Shown here: piece after piece, positions 1 to 12,438 of the stretch
How positions within the stretch are numbered: the first letter of the stretch is position 1
How the letters are laid out: each line of letters begins with the position of its first letter
Source: Paraspadella gotoi
Lineage: Eukaryota; Chaetognatha
Direction: 5' to 3'
NCBI GenBank assembly: GCA_051294375.1
Contig: CM119266.1
Location: 20,280,341-20,344,340 of the forward strand
Length of the DNA stretch: 64,000 nucleotides
Translations under genes and position numbers: made by a program
The notes under the pieces: generated by a model
Database searches by the model: none
What the model was told of the DNA's origin: nothing
What the model saw: only the letters and a program-made list of their open reading frames with translations

Positions 1-120
1 GTCGAAGATGGTAGGGTCGATGGCGTTGAAGACGGCAGGGTCAGTGACATCAAAGATGGTAGAGTCGGTGGCATCAAAGATGGCAGGGTCGATGACGTCA
101 GAGATGGAAGGGTCTATAGC
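1..120. repeat. 24-bp minisatellite, five units, running off the left edge
   Basis: Five consecutive units of exactly 24 bp (1-24, 25-48, 49-72, 73-96, 97-120) share the core AAGATGG.AGGGTCG.TG.C with a few substitutions each. The minus strand is open in two frames through the array. One gives an eight-residue repeat of the type I-D-P-A-I-F-D-A, the other a Leu-Pro-Ser-rich peptide. An AG that could act as a minus-strand acceptor sits at the right edge (TGCTATAG). The period is a multiple of three, so it could be coding, but no start or neighbouring exon is visible. Confidence 0.8.
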
Positions 121-490
121 AGGCAGCGGGTGGATACGCTAGCGGCGTCTTCGCGGCGCCAAACGTAGAAATTCCCCGAGTCGAAGGCGCCCCCTTCCCG
201 CGTTATAAACGGCCCCAGGATTTTTTCAGGGCGCCAACCGAGGCACCTGGTGTCAACGACGACGACGACGACGATGACGGCGACGATGACGACGATGATG
301 AAAACAAACGACCTCAACGGTTTCGCGTCGGCCAAAACACAAAAACAATCCAGACAAAGTAACACAAAAAGAAAATAAATACAACGTTTTTATAAATATT
401 TGATTTGACCCCCGTGGCAGAAGTTTATCAAAACTATTTTTTTTTTTGCCTTATTTTTTCTTTAGAAGAACAAGAAAAGCCTGAAAGAGA

Positions 491-521
<31 letters not shown>

Positions 522-1340
522 GGAGGAGGAGAAAGAAGTGGAAAGAGCGAGGAATGAGAAATTCGGAAGCCGCAGACAGATTGATGGGTCTTATTACTTT
601 TGTGTCTGTGATAAAGTAGAGGGAATGTAGAGAATCGGGAGGCAGGCGTCGATGGAAGGAGAATGGGAAGAAGAGGAAAGGAAGAAGAAGAAAGGAAAGA
701 AGGAAAAGGAGGAAGAGGAAAGGAATTGAAGAAGAAGGAAAGAAGGAAAATGAGGAACAAAGAAGGAATTGAAGAAAGAGGAAAGAAGGAAAAGGGGAAA
801 CAAAGAAGGAGTTGAGGAAAGAGGAAAGAAGGAAAAGGAGGAACTAAGGAGGAATTGAAGAAAAAGGAAAGAAGAAAATGAGGAACTAAGGAGGAATTGA
901 AGAAAGAAGAAAATTAAAGAAAGAAAGAAGCTGGATTAAGACTGAGAAAAAAGTAAATGAAAAAAACAATTAGGCAGAAATCAAGGAAACAAAATTAGAA
1001 TATTCCGTTAAAACAATAAAACGTTCTCAGAAATTAAAAATTAAAAGCAATTACTAGTATGATATAGTATAATATAATATAAAAAAATCACTGTTGATAG
1101 AATAAAGTCAGGGAAGAAAAATTAAAGAGAGTGAAAAGAAGAAAAAAAAAAGAAAAATGTTGGGCACAAACAGAGGCCTCGCCTTATAAGCATTTGATGG
1201 AAGTTTGATGGGAAAGAAGATAGAGAATGACGTCAAATGGAAAGTAAATGACACGGAAATATGACTAAGCGACAAATCTCCGCGGCAACTGGCAGAAAAT
1301 GACGGGAAAAATGACAGGATTTGACAGGAAGTGTCAGGGC
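121..1340. other. Non-genic purine-rich stretch
   Basis: No gene was found. The stretch holds an ACG/ATG trinucleotide tract near 247-303, GGA/GAA-rich DNA at about 480-950, and AT-rich DNA after 950. The open frames are Ser/Phe/Pro-rich translations of the purine tract on the opposite strand and show no codon preference, splice context or domain. Confidence 0.6.
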
Positions 1341-1344
1341 GGAG

Positions 1345-1346
1345 AA

Positions 1347-1391
<45 letters not shown>
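1345..1391. repeat. (GGC)n trinucleotide microsatellite
   Basis: About 15 uninterrupted GGC units sit in a short GC-rich island inside AT/purine-rich DNA. No coding frame can be supported around it. Confidence 0.9.
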
Positions 1392-1393
<2 letters not shown>

Positions 1394-1976
1394 TGTCAGG
1401 AATCGCGACGAGCGAAGAGATGACGCTTTTTTATGTACAAAAGAAGAAAAAAAAAAGAAGAAAAAATAGAAAGATGTGAAACTAAAGATCGAAAAAAAAG
1501 AAGAAAAGTTAGATAAAATACAAAATACAAAAATTCGATAAGAAGGAATTATATTGAATAAAGACTATGCAAAATATGAGAACTACGCAAACTATGCAAA
1601 GGGGAAAAAAAGCAGAGGCGAAATACGAAGAATAGAAAAATAAACAAAAGGAAAGATAGGAGATTAAAAAAAAAACAATTGATAAATCTCATATAACCGT
1701 GAGGCATCGATGAAAGAAAAGAAAGAGGAATATAGATGAACTTTGAAAAAAGAAGAAAGAGATGCGACGGCAATTAAGTGATGAATCCAATCAAGAAGAA
1801 AAACAAAAAAGGAAAGATGTGACCCTCATCTCATTTATTCGTACATAAGATTCTTTCTTGATAATAAAAAAGAATCAATGAATCTCGCGACGTTTACATG
1901 AACTTCACAACAATAACAAGTTATCGAGGACGCATGTGTTAAAGTCGAAACTTCACCGACGACGACGACGACGGTG

Positions 1977-2015
<39 letters not shown>

Positions 2016-2044
2016 NNNNNNNNNNNNNNNNNNNNNNNNNNNNN

Positions 2045-2078
<34 letters not shown>

Positions 2079-4560
2079 CGACCCTTTTTTTTCTCTTAAA
2101 ACTCATTGAAGAAAAAAACACAAAGTTTGGACTGGAGAAATATTGAACGAGGACCGCCAACAAATAACTCTTCCAAAAAATTTTCAAAAGAATCTCATTT
2201 TTGAAATTGGCGCCAATTAAAAACNNNNNNNNNNNNNNNNNNNNNNNNNNNNNNNNNNNNNNNNNNNNNNNNNNNNNNNNNNNNNNNNNNNNNNNNNNNN
2301 NNNNNNNNNNNNNNNNNNNNNNNNNNNNNNNNNNNNNNNNNNNNNNNNNNNNNNNNNNNNNNNNNNNNNNNNNNAAAAATGTTGATGGAAAGATAATTTT
2401 TTTTAGAACTTAAAAAAAAAATAAACAAAGGAGCGTTCATTGATTGTGAAAGTTAAAAGCCTTAAATGTGAGTTTCATTAGGGATTAAATAAAAATAAAA
2501 TTTTCGCGTCGGTTTTCTGAATCGTATTAAACTCGGATATTAACGTTTGAAATTCAATATATATCGAATCGAAAAGAAGGGATAAGTTCTGTATGACCGA
2601 CGACGCGTCAATTTAAACATCTCTCTATTGATTTTAAATGATTTCTGACAAATTATAAAAATCAAATCTCTGCAATTTAATTGTTTTCAGCGGAACTTAA
2701 AAAAAAAAATTAAATGGAGGGGAGTAAAAAAATATGTCTATAATTTCTAAATGGGGAAAACGAGTCATGGGCGAACTTTATTTTCAAAAATTAAAAAAAA
2801 AAGGAAAAAAATAGAAAATGAGTTACAATTTCGGAAAAACAGGAAAACCGAGACGAGAAAAATGAGGTTGGAGGAAATAAAACGAAAANNNNNNNNNNNN
2901 NNNNNNNNNNNNNNNNNNNNNNNNNNNNNNNNNNNNNNNNNNNNNNNNNNNNNNNNNNNNNNNNNNNNNNNNNNNNNNNNNNNNNNNNNNNNNNNNNNNN
3001 NNNNNNNNNNNNNNNNNNNNNNNNNNNNNNNNNNNNNNNNNNNNNNNNNNNNNNNNNNNNNNNNNNNNNNNNNNNNNNNNNNNNNNNNNNNNNNNNNNNN
3101 NNNNNNNNNNNNNNNNNNNNNNNNNNNNNNNNNNNNNNNNNNNNNNNNNNNNNNNNNNNNNNNNNNNNNNNNNNNNNNNNNNNNNNNNNNNNNNNNNNNN
3201 NNNNNNNNNNNNNNNNNNNNCGGCAGCGGTTGGAGAGAAAGACCGAAAAGAGGCAATGAGGATTTACGGGCTGCCGGGTTGAGGGATGGAAAGGAGGGTG
3301 GAATGGTCGAAGGTGGTGAAGGTGGTGAAGGTGGTGAAAAGAGTGATAAGGTGTGAAACGGACTTTGGGGATGAGAACTTGGTCTTGACTTTGGCTAACA
3401 AACCAGAGGACGGATAGAAGATGGATAGAATAGGATAGAATATGATATTGTCGCTAAAAATGTGAATTGTCTCCTTTGTGAGTCGGTTCAAATATAATAA
3501 ATATTATACGGGGAAAAGGGAAAACGAAAGAAAGATGAAGGAGGACGGGATAAAGAAATAACCTAAGACGACGGACAAAGAGAGAAAGAAATAAAGATCG
3601 ACAAAAAACAAAACAAAAAAACAAAACAGAAAACGAAAAGGAAACAAGAGAGAAAAGCGAGGATATCGAAAAAGAAATGGGGGGGGGGGAAATGGTGAGA
3701 AGAAAAAGCGAACGGCGACGCTGAAGACTGAAGGAGATGAGAAATGTAGCGCGCGTGGAAATTGCGGTTCTACGTTTGAAGAGATACGAAACGAGGAAAG
3801 GGGGAGAGGAGAGAGGGAGCCGGTGGAGTGGGAGGCGGAGTGGATTGCGAAGAGAGTGCTAGAAAATAAAAGAGAGTGCAAGAAGGTTAAATGGAGAAGG
3901 AGAGGGAGACGAGGAGTACGGCAGGGAGTAATTTGGAGTGCAAGAGTGTGAGAATGATTGAATGAATGGATAATTATTATATTGGTCGTACTAATTTTAT
4001 TTGAATAGAACGCAGGAGTGAGAGGGAGACAGGGAGTAAGCCAGAGAGTAAATGAGAGTAAAAAGAGAGAGAAAGATAATGCGAGAAAGTAATAGGAATT
4101 GTGAGAGAGTGTAAAGAAGTAAAAGAGAGAGATTACAAGAGATGGTCAGAGTTTTCCAGGAAAGTGAAGCAAGCCAGGAATCCAGTAATAAACTAAAGAA
4201 ATGAGGCAAGCTTGGTAAGAGAAACTGCAAAAAAGAGAGAGAGAGAGAGAGAGAGCGAGTTGGGCGAAAAATTGCATGAGAACAAAAAGAGAGAGAGAGA
4301 GAGCGAGATACGAGACAGAGGGCGGGCGTGGCGTGGACGGTTAATGAGGAGAAATTTCAAGTAAGACTCTTGACGCGGATTAAACGCGGTTTTGCGAACG
4401 TCAACTCCCGACTTGATGAAAAACAAGGGAAAAAGGAAAATAAAGAAAAAAAAAAAAGGAAAAAAAAAAAGGAGAAAAAGAAAATGAAAACCTTCATTAA
4501 GGAAGCAACGAACGAAACTGGGATTTGCATACGTCTATGAAATACCGACCGAAGGTTCAA
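1392..4560. other. Non-genic stretch with three assembly gaps
   Basis: A/T-rich and purine-rich DNA. A CGA/CGG trinucleotide tract at about 1,955-2,080 is interrupted by Ns (2,016-2,044). Further gaps lie at 2,225-2,374 and 2,889-3,220. A short 9-bp repeat (GAAGGTGGT) occurs around 3,308-3,340, and GA runs lie at about 4,231-4,310. No gene, RNA or mobile element is supportable. The apparent ORFs cross Ns or are purine-tract shadows. Confidence 0.55.
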
Positions 4561-4689
4561 CCGATTTTTTTTTCTCGAATCCTTGGATAAAAACGTATAA
4601 GAAATAATAAAACGGGGAATTAATTACATTTTGATGCTAGTGCAGAGTATAATATAGTATTCCCCGATCTGATATTTAAGGTAGTTGTT

Positions 4690-4895
4690 ATTTTATACAA
4701 TTGAAATATTATTCGAAACATTATACAACTTTATTGATAGGGAAGGCATATACTCTGGGAGTGTATGAATTAAACTGTGAGAGAGTCTTGATTGAAAGCT
4801 TGCAGGGTCCTGATATGTTATTATCTTATCTTTTGCCCCTGTTCAAAGTCAGCGGCTTAATTATTTAATGAATGGACAATTTTTATATTGGTTGA
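4690..4895 (+). repeat. Dispersed repeat R1 fragment
   Basis: This is similar, in reverse complement, to 50,690-50,960 inside the inverted-ended element at 50.6-51.5 kb. Shared blocks include ATACAATTGAAATATTAT, CTTGATTGAAAGCTTGCAGG and TTTTTATATTGGTTG. Related pieces occur at 7,607-7,740 (+), about 29,810-30,000 (-), 58,125-58,275 (-) and 62,412-62,545 (-). It is probably a remnant of one transposon family. Confidence 0.65.
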
Positions 4896-5138
4896 CCTAA
4901 ATTCATGGTACACAAAAAATATAAAAAAAATAAGATTTTTAAACACTCATGTTTTGAATTAAAGCTATTCAATGTATTGATATAATTTATTGAACATTAA
5001 AAATTAGAATACAAAAGTCTATGTTATGTGAAGCAGAAAAAGAAATTAGTTTTGAGTTTTGATTCCGGCTTTGTTTGTTATTTTTATCTGGCGCGGCAAT
5101 AAAACCGCAACGAATATGACAACTGATGGATGAATGGG

Positions 5139-5173
<35 letters not shown>

Positions 5174-5589
5174 NNNNNNNNNNNNNNNNNNNNNNNNNNN
5201 NNNNNNNNNNNNNNNNNNNNNNNNNNNNNNNNNNNNNNNNNNNNNNNNNNNNNNNNNNNNNNNNNNNNNNNNNNNNNNNNNNNNNNNNNNNNNNNNNNNN
5301 NNNNNNNNNNNNNNNNNNNNNNNNNNNNNNNNNNNNNNNNNNNNNNNNNNNNNNNNNNNNNNNNNNNNNNNNNNNNNNNNNNNNNNNNNNNNNNNNNNNN
5401 NNNGAAAAGAGAGAGGAAGAGAAAGAGAGCGAAGGAGAGGGAGAGAAAGAGAGCGATAGAGAGGGAGAGAAAAGCCCTTCTGCTCGTGAACGTGTCCATC
5501 AAGGAACATCATTTAGGTTGGAAAGATTGATGGCGGTTGTCAGCGAGGGATTACGTAACGCCAGACTTACTGGCAAGAAATAGAGGAAA

Positions 5590-5655
5590 AGACTGAGAGA
5601 GAGAGAGGGAGAGGCAAAGAGAGAGAGAGAGAGAGAGAGAGTGAGAGAGAGAGCT
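5590..5655. repeat. GA dinucleotide-rich tract
   Basis: Nearly pure GA repeats with a few GGGA interruptions. This is one of the many GA/CT tracts that define the window's character. Confidence 0.85.
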
Positions 5656-6984
5656 GAATAGTTAACATTGAATGATAATATTTAATAAAAAAGGTAAGCG
5701 TCCCGAAATAGAATGACCAGTTTTGTTCAATGTCTGGACTAGACAGGGATCGAGGGATCGAAATACGGACAGGCGGACGGAGACGAGGATGAATGGATAG
5801 ACGGACGGAAGATTGAAGGCGCGTGTGACGGATCGGGGACGACGCCGACGACGGTGTCAACGACGACGACGACGACGAAGTGAGAGACGATGTGAGAGAC
5901 GATGTGAGAGGCGCCGGGAAATGGATGGATTCTCATTTCCCTTTAAAAAAATGNNNNNNNNNNNNNNNNNNNNNNNNNNNNNNNNNNNNNNNNNNNNNNN
6001 NNNNNNNNNNNNNNNNNNNNNNNNNNNNNNNNNNNNNNNNNNNNNNNNNNNNNNNNNNNNNNNNNNNNNNNNNNNNNNNNNNNNNNNNNNNNNNNNNNNN
6101 NNNNNNNNNNNNNNNNNNNNNNNNNNNNNNNNNNNNNNNNNNNNNNNNNNNNNNNNNNNNNNNNNNNNNNNNNNNNNNNNNNNNNNNNNNNNNNNNNNNN
6201 NNNNNNNNNNNNNNNNNNNNNNNNNNNNNNNNNNNNNNNNNNNNNNNNNNNNNNNNNNNNNNNNNNNNNNNNNNNNNNNNNNNNNNNNNNNNNNNNNNNN
6301 NNNNNNNNNNNNNNNNNNNNNNNNNNNNNNNNNNNNNNNNNNNNNNNNNNNNNNNNNNNNNNNNNNNNNNNNNNNNNNNNNNNNNNNNNNNNNNNNNNNN
6401 NNNNNNNNNNNNNNNNNNNNNNNNNNNNNNNNNNNNNNNNNNNNNNNNNNNNNNNNNNNNNNNNNNNNNNNNNNNNNNNNNNNNNNNNNNNNNNNNNNNN
6501 NNNNNNNNNNNNNNNNNNNNNNNNNNNNNNNNNNNNNNNNNNNNNNNNNNNNNNNNNNNNNNNNNNNNNNNNNNNNNNNNNNNNNNNNNNNNNNNNNNNN
6601 NNNNNNNNNNNNNNNNNNNNNNNNNNNNNNNNNNNNNNNNNNNNNNNNNNNNNNNNNNNNNNNNNNNNNNNNNNNNNNNNNAGGAAAGGAAAGAGAGGGA
6701 GGAAGTAAGGAAAGGAAGGAGAGGGAGGAAGGGAGGGAGAGACTAAAGAGACCGGGGAGGAAGAAGAGAAGGAAGAGCGGCGAGGGGAGGAAGGAAAGAT
6801 AATGGATACAATAGTGAGAGAATCTTTTAAGAAGAAGAGAGAGGAAAAAAACAAGGGAGATAAGTGAAAGTGAAGAAAACGAGAGAAGTAAAGAGGGGAA
6901 AAGATAGGAGAAAAGAATTAAAACCATTAGGAGGAAAAAGAAGTAAGTGAGGTAGGGTGAAGAAAGGGAGAGAGGTAAATCTAA

Positions 6985-7245
6985 AACTGTTCTTAAAATT
7001 AAAAAAAAGAGAGAAAAGGCGAGAAGAAGAGAGAAAAGGAGAGAAGAAGAGAGAAAAAGAGAGGAAAAGATAGAAAAGGAGAGAAAAGGATAAAAAAGGG
7101 GAGAAAAGAAGAGAAAAGGAGAGACAAGGAGAGAAAAGGATAGAAAAGGTGAGAAAAGGAGAGAAAAGGAAAGAAAAGGAGAGAAAAGGAGAGAAAAGGA
7201 GAGAAATGGATATAAAAGGAAAGAAAAGGAGAGAAAAGGAGATCT
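6985..7245 (+). repeat. Degenerate 10-bp tandem repeat
   Basis: About 25 degenerate copies of the decamer GAGAAAAGGA (variants GATAAAAAAG, GAGAAATGGA). The array ends where the sequence changes to a block, at 7,240-7,310, that is repeated near 10,040 in the second copy of the unit. Confidence 0.8.
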
Positions 7246-7480
7246 CGTTTCGAGAGAAGTTGAGTTTGTCTGAAGTCGATAAAGAGAGAGACTAAGGGAA
7301 TTGAGAAAGTAATGAGGACGGAAATAAGGAATCGGATGGAAAAGATTAAAGATGGAATAAAAGAGGAAAAGGAGAAGAAAGGAAAAGAAAAGGAAAAGAA
7401 AAGGAATTCACTAAGGAAGTAGATATAGTTGTAGGTGACGATTGAACGGTGAGAGTAATAAAACGAGAGAGATGAGATAG

Positions 7481-9221
7481 AAACTTTTTCATGGCTGGAG
7501 ATCAGACTGGTTTATTTAGATTACACCTATATTCGATACTCGTGATACCTCGCCGGCATACGTGGATGTCTACTATCGAACTTTGGCGACTTTGTTATTT
7601 AGGGGCGGGAGGCATGTACTCCTTTGATTTGGGGAGTTCTTGATTAAAGTCGTTGCTACGGAGGTTTGTTATTATCTTATCTTTTGCCCTATCAGTCAGC
7701 GGCTTAATTATTTATGATGGACATTTTTTATTATTGGTTGACTAATTCATGGTAAGCAAACAGAACAAAATAAAAAATAATAAAGATTTTAAACACTCAT
7801 GTTTGAATTAAAGCTATTCAATGTAATTGATTATAATATTGAACATTAAATAGAATACAACGAGTCTATGTTAGTGCAGCCAGAAAAGAAATTAGGTTTT
7901 GAGTTTGATTCCCGGCTTTGTTTTGTTATTTTATCTGGCGCGGCAATAAAAACCGCAACGAATATGACAACTGATGGAGAATGGGGAGAGAGAAGAGAGA
8001 GAGAAGAGAGAGAGAGAGAAGAGGAGAGGAGAGAGAGAAGAGAGAGAAGAGAGAGAGAGGAGAGAGAGAGAGAGAGAAGGGCGGGGAGAAGAGGAGAGAA
8101 GAAAAAGAACGTTGACTAGAATAAGAGTTAAAAAGAGAAAAGAGGAAAAGAGAGGAGGACGAGAAAGAGAGCGATAGAGAGGGAGAGAAAAGCAACTTCT
8201 GCTCGTGAACGTGTCCATCAAGGAACATCAATTTTAGGTTGCAAAAGATTGATGAGCGGTTGTCAGCGAGGGATACGTAAACGCCAGACTTCCTGCAAGA
8301 AATAGAGGAAAAGACCTGAGAGGAGAGAGAGGGGAGAGGCAAGAGAGAGTAGAGACGTGAGAGGAGGAAGAGAGAGAGAGAGAGAGCTGAAATAGTTTAA
8401 CATCGAAAGGATAAATATTTAATTAAATGTAAGCATCCCAAACTAAAATGACCATTTTGTTCCGATGTCTGGACTAGACAGGGATCGAGGGATCGAATAC
8501 GGACAGGCCGGGAGGAGACCGAGATGTGGAATTGATAGACGGACGGAAGATCTGAAGGCGCCGTGTGACGGATGGGACGACGCCGACACGTGTTCAACGA
8601 CGACGACGACGACGAAAGTGGAGAGACCGATGTGAGACGACGGATGTGAGAAGGCGCCGGGAAATGGATGGATTCCTCATTCCCTTTAAAGAAAATGGAG
8701 AGGGCGATGGAGGGGGGGTGCAGGAGGAAAGAGGAAGGAGAAGGAGTGCGGAGGAGGTCCGAGGAGGCAGGAAGAGTAGGAAAAAGAGTGGAAGAGAAGA
8801 GCTGGGAAAGAAAGAGAAAGAGGTAACCAGGACCCAGAGATAGAAGAGAGAGAAGAGAGAGAGCGAGATGAAAAATAACCAGAGAAAGAGCAAAGGACCG
8901 TGAGCAAGGCGAGTTCGAGGAAGAATTCTAATCGTCTGAAGTTTAATTTCAGATTGTAATGAATTCAATGGGGCTTAGACTTTCGCCTGTCGCTAAGTTT
9001 CGTCACATTTTACGAAATGGGATATGGTTCCATCACGCCATTAATCAGAGTTTTAGAGTTTTTAATAAATTACTTTTTATACGAGTGATAATGATACTTA
9101 AATAAAAAATAACCGGACACAAAAAAAAAAAAAGATATCGCCAAAACTTCTCTCTTTTTGAAGATGATTACTTTGAAGTAAATTTCTCTCTAATCTGCTC
9201 TCTCTCTCTCTCTCTCTCTCT

Positions 9222-9266
<45 letters not shown>

Positions 9267-10235
9267 CTCGTCTCCGTTTAAAAATGGTCGTCTCGCGCCT
9301 CAAAGATGGCGTCTCTGCGGCGTGCGGTTGCTGTGTGAAAACTGGCGCAGACGCGAGCTCGGAGTGTAGATGGCTGCCTGTTGTGACTTGCGAGGGGCGG
9401 TGGGGAAGGGAAGGGGAGAGAGAGGAAAGAGAAGGAGGAAGGGGGAAAGGAGGAGAAGGAGGAAAGGAAGGAGAGAGGAAGGGAGGAAGAAGGCAGGAAG
9501 GAGGAAGGGAGGAAAGGAAGGAGAGGAGGAAAGGATAGGAGAATGAGAAGGAGGGGAGGGGGGGGGGGAGGGGGGGGGAGACTAGAGCCGGGAGAAGAAG
9601 AGAAAGGAGCGGGCCGGCGGAGAGGAGGAAGATAATGGACATACGAGAGAATCTTTAAGAAGAAGAGAGAGGAAAAACAAGTGAGATACCGTGAAAGTGA
9701 GGAAAACGAGAAAAGTGAGGGGAAAAGTAGCGAAAAGAAGAATTAAAACCATTGAGGGAGCACGAAATGTGTGGTGAAGAAAGGGAGAGGAGGAGTAGAA
9801 AAAAAAGGAAAGGAAGAGAAGAGAAAAAAGAGAGAGAGAGGGAGAGAGGTAGGACATGGAGAGAGCGAAGGAGAGAAAAAGAAAGAAAAAGAGAGAAAAG
9901 GAAAGAAGGCGAGGGAAAATAAGAGCAGAGAAGAAGGAGAGAGAAGGGAGAAGAAAAGGAGAAAAATGAGTAGAAAAAGGAGAAAAGGAAAAGGAGAGAA
10001 AGGAAAGAAAAGGAGAGAAAGAGGAGAGAAAAGGAGAGTCTCGTTCGAGAGGAAGTTGGTTTGCGTCGGAATCGATAAGTAGTCAGACTTAAAGGGAATT
10101 GAGAAAGGTAATGAGGAACGGCGAAGAGAAGGCTGTAAATTATAACCACGATAAAGAGAGAGGCAGAGGATAAAATGGAGACGAAGGAAAAGAAGGAAGA
10201 GGAAAGGAATTTAGTTTGAACGGTGAGTAGTAACA
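7481..10235. repeat. Tandem unit D2 (about 2.75 kb)
   Basis: This is the second copy of the unit at 4.6-7.48 kb, without N gaps, so it shows what probably lies under the gaps in D1. It holds GA-rich DNA, a pure CT tract at about 9,197-9,268, then a GC-richer stretch at 9,283-9,400 with several AAGATGGC-like motifs, and a long GGA-rich tract. The AAGATGGC motifs resemble YY1/Pho sites. No ORF with real coding character was found. A short cysteine-containing frame at 9,284-9,538 runs into purine repeats and is not trusted. Confidence 0.75.
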
Positions 10236-10569
10236 TAACCTTATATAGTGTTGTACCATTGCCATAATCTAATGTCAGATGAGTTTAGATTCTAAGGATG
10301 ATAATACAGGATGAATTAACTAAAAAAACCGAAAACTGAAAATAAATGAAATATATTTAATATCAATCACAAGATGAATGAACTCGAAACAGAGAAAAAG
10401 GATTAAAGGGAGAGAGGATTCCGGAAGAGAAAGAAGATTCTGGAATGATTCGGAAACGAGTTTTCTGGAAAGCAAATCCAGAAAAGGAACAATTAGTTCC
10501 ACGGAAGAGGAAAAGAAGGTTCCAAGAAGAGGAAGAAGGAGGATTCCGGAAGAGGAATCTGCTTCGTCT

Positions 10570-11180
10570 TAACTTGCCCATTTATAAATAGCCTCTGTTT
10601 CTGACTTTATTCAAACTGTCTGAAAATGACACTGTCTTCATGTCTATATTGCTGCGAATAAAATTCCACTTTGGTTTCATTATTGAAATCTCTGTGTCTA
10701 CTTACTTAAATGTGGGTGACAGGAGTGGAACTCGACTCACCAACGGTCTCCAAAGAAAGAATCAAGCCTTACCTCGAGGTCCTCGACCACAAAACCCCTA
10801 AAAGAAGATGGACAACAAACTCTGGCGCGCCCAACATCAGCCTCACCCAGACCGGGAATGGAATGCGTTTTTCCAATGGAAAAAGGTGGCTGCGGCAACC
10901 AGCCAGGACCGGCCGCGAGCACAGAAGACAAGTTAGCAGTAATCCAAGAGCCGAGAGAAACTGGAGTTCCACCTCATATCAAGCGGATGTGTGCTCTAAG
11001 CAGGAATCACTGCCAATTGACAACGACCAGGCGGAAGATCACACGCCAAATTTTAAAGATCATCAATGACGTGAACCAACAAACTCGTCAAAACTTGCTA
11101 ACCTGGGCCAAAGAGTCTCGAAGACATGAAGCAAGTCTCCGGCTACAAAAATTGGGACAGTCTCCAACGGCATGATGCAG
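10570..11180 (+). mobile_element. Possible LTR end plus leader or gag-like remnant
   Basis: Read in order there is a TATA box (TTATAAATAG, 10,582-10,591), a polyadenylation signal AATAAA (10,657-10,662), a GTGACAGGAGTGGAACTCG stretch around 10,723, which is the type of sequence often seen just inside retrotransposon LTRs, and then open frames of 105-119 codons at 10,710-11,175. Base composition differs from the purine-rich flanks. No second LTR, reverse transcriptase or integrase motif is visible, so it would at most be a solo or truncated element. It could instead be ordinary transcribed sequence. Confidence 0.3.
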
Positions 11181-11930
11181 ACCGATGATCACTCGCATCA
11201 GCAGCCAACGCCCAGCACAAGATAGTAGAGCCATTCTCAAGCCTCTTACCAACACAACGTTGCTCTGAGCACCCTGTTGGCCAACAACCAGAACAAGGAC
11301 ACAACCTCTTCCCTCTCTTTTTGTGGTGCAACCCTGGCAAAAAGGCGCAGCAGCCCAACCCGGGGTAATTCACGCGATCAGAAAACGGGAAAAAAACAAC
11401 CCACACTCCGACTTCTAGAAGCTTCAGTGAAACATCCCATTCAGGCTGGAGAATAATTTAAGCTAATTGATATTGAAAAAAAATTTAAAAATGAAAATGT
11501 TACTTAAATATATTAAAAAAAATTTAAAAAAATGAAAAATGATCTTAAATGATATTAAAAAAAATAAAAACAGTACTGGAAGGAAAACGAATTGGATTAA
11601 TAGGAGTGAAACACTAGGAAAAAATATGTATAAAAAATTTAAATAAAAAAGGAATGGCCTTTAAATTTTGAGTCAGCTTTTTTTTCTCTCTTTTTTTTTC
11701 TTGCTTCGTCAACTTGGTGACAGAAACGATTAACAATGACGAACCTGGAACGAATATCGACAACAAGACAACAACGCCTGCGGCCCGCGGACGACAACAA
11801 ACCGCGGCGCCAGCTCGAAATTCTTAATTCCGGCGCCGTAAATATTTGGCGGAAACGGCGTCGTCCTTCCGGAGCGAAGAACGAATAATTATACTTCCGA
11901 CGGAAAATCCGCCGATTAATCTGGTGAATT
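11181..11930. other. Non-genic stretch
   Basis: The first 270 bases look like a continuation of the preceding low-copy sequence. An A-rich block follows (11,460-11,660), then a GC-rich block (11,760-11,900) carrying several GGCGCC/CGGCG motifs. No gene is supportable. Confidence 0.5.
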
Positions 11931-11934
11931 AAGA

Positions 11935-12260
11935 CGAAGAATGTGAATGAGCGAAATGAAGAGGAAAATGAATGAGAATGAGCGAATGAAGAGGAATGAA
12001 TGAGAATGGAGCGAATGAAGAGAATGAATGAGAAATAGAGCGAAATGAAAGAAGGAATGAAATGAGAATGAGCGATGAAAGGGAATGAATGAGAATGGCG
12101 AATGAAGAGGAATGAATGAGAATGAGCAAATAAGGAGGATGAATGAGAAATTCGAGCGAATGAGAGAGGAATGAATGAGAAATGAGCGAATGAAAAGGAG
12201 ATGAATGAGAATGAGCGAATGAAGAGGAATGAAATGAGATGAGCGAATGAAGAGGAATGA
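11935..12260 (+). repeat. Degenerate tandem repeat of about 27 bp
   Basis: About eleven units built on GAATGAGAATGAGCGAATGA followed by AGAG, with variable single-base indels. The indels change the frame from unit to unit, so the array is not coding. Confidence 0.85.
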
Positions 12261-12413
12261 AACGAAAATGGGATCAGAGGAAATGATACATATAGGACTA
12301 TAAGACCTATGAGTTGAATGAGAACAAAATGATGATAAACTATCTCAGTGTGATTCTAATATTTAATGTCATCTCAAATATTCTAACAGAGTTTTTTTGT
12401 TCAACCGGTAAAG

Positions 12414-12438
12414 NNNNNNNNNNNNNNNNNNNNNNNNN
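12414..12438. other. 25-N assembly gap
   Basis: This gap is exactly 25 Ns, as are 20,186-20,210 and 60,326-60,350. Identical lengths suggest a software placeholder for a join of unknown or negative size rather than a measured gap. Confidence 0.9.

Larger units (their letters stand above)
4600..7480. repeat. Tandem unit D1 (about 2.85 kb)
   Basis: This segment is repeated in the same order and orientation at about 7,481-10,235. Matching landmarks are the R1 fragment (4,740 and 7,607), the TTATCTTATCTTTTGCCC stretch, a non-genic block ending in a long GA tract (5,138 and 7,985), a CGA tract followed by a GGATGGATTC block (5,930 and 8,665), and a block at 7,235 matching 10,040. The copies differ by many small indels. 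Gaps 5,174-5,403 and 5,954-6,681 fall in its GA tracts. No gene is visible inside. Unit edges are approximate. Confidence 0.8.

Noticed and set aside
5813-6927. ORFs of 288-356 codons on both strands
   Set aside because: They consist mostly of a run of Ns (5,954-6,681) flanked by GA repeats. No real coding sequence.
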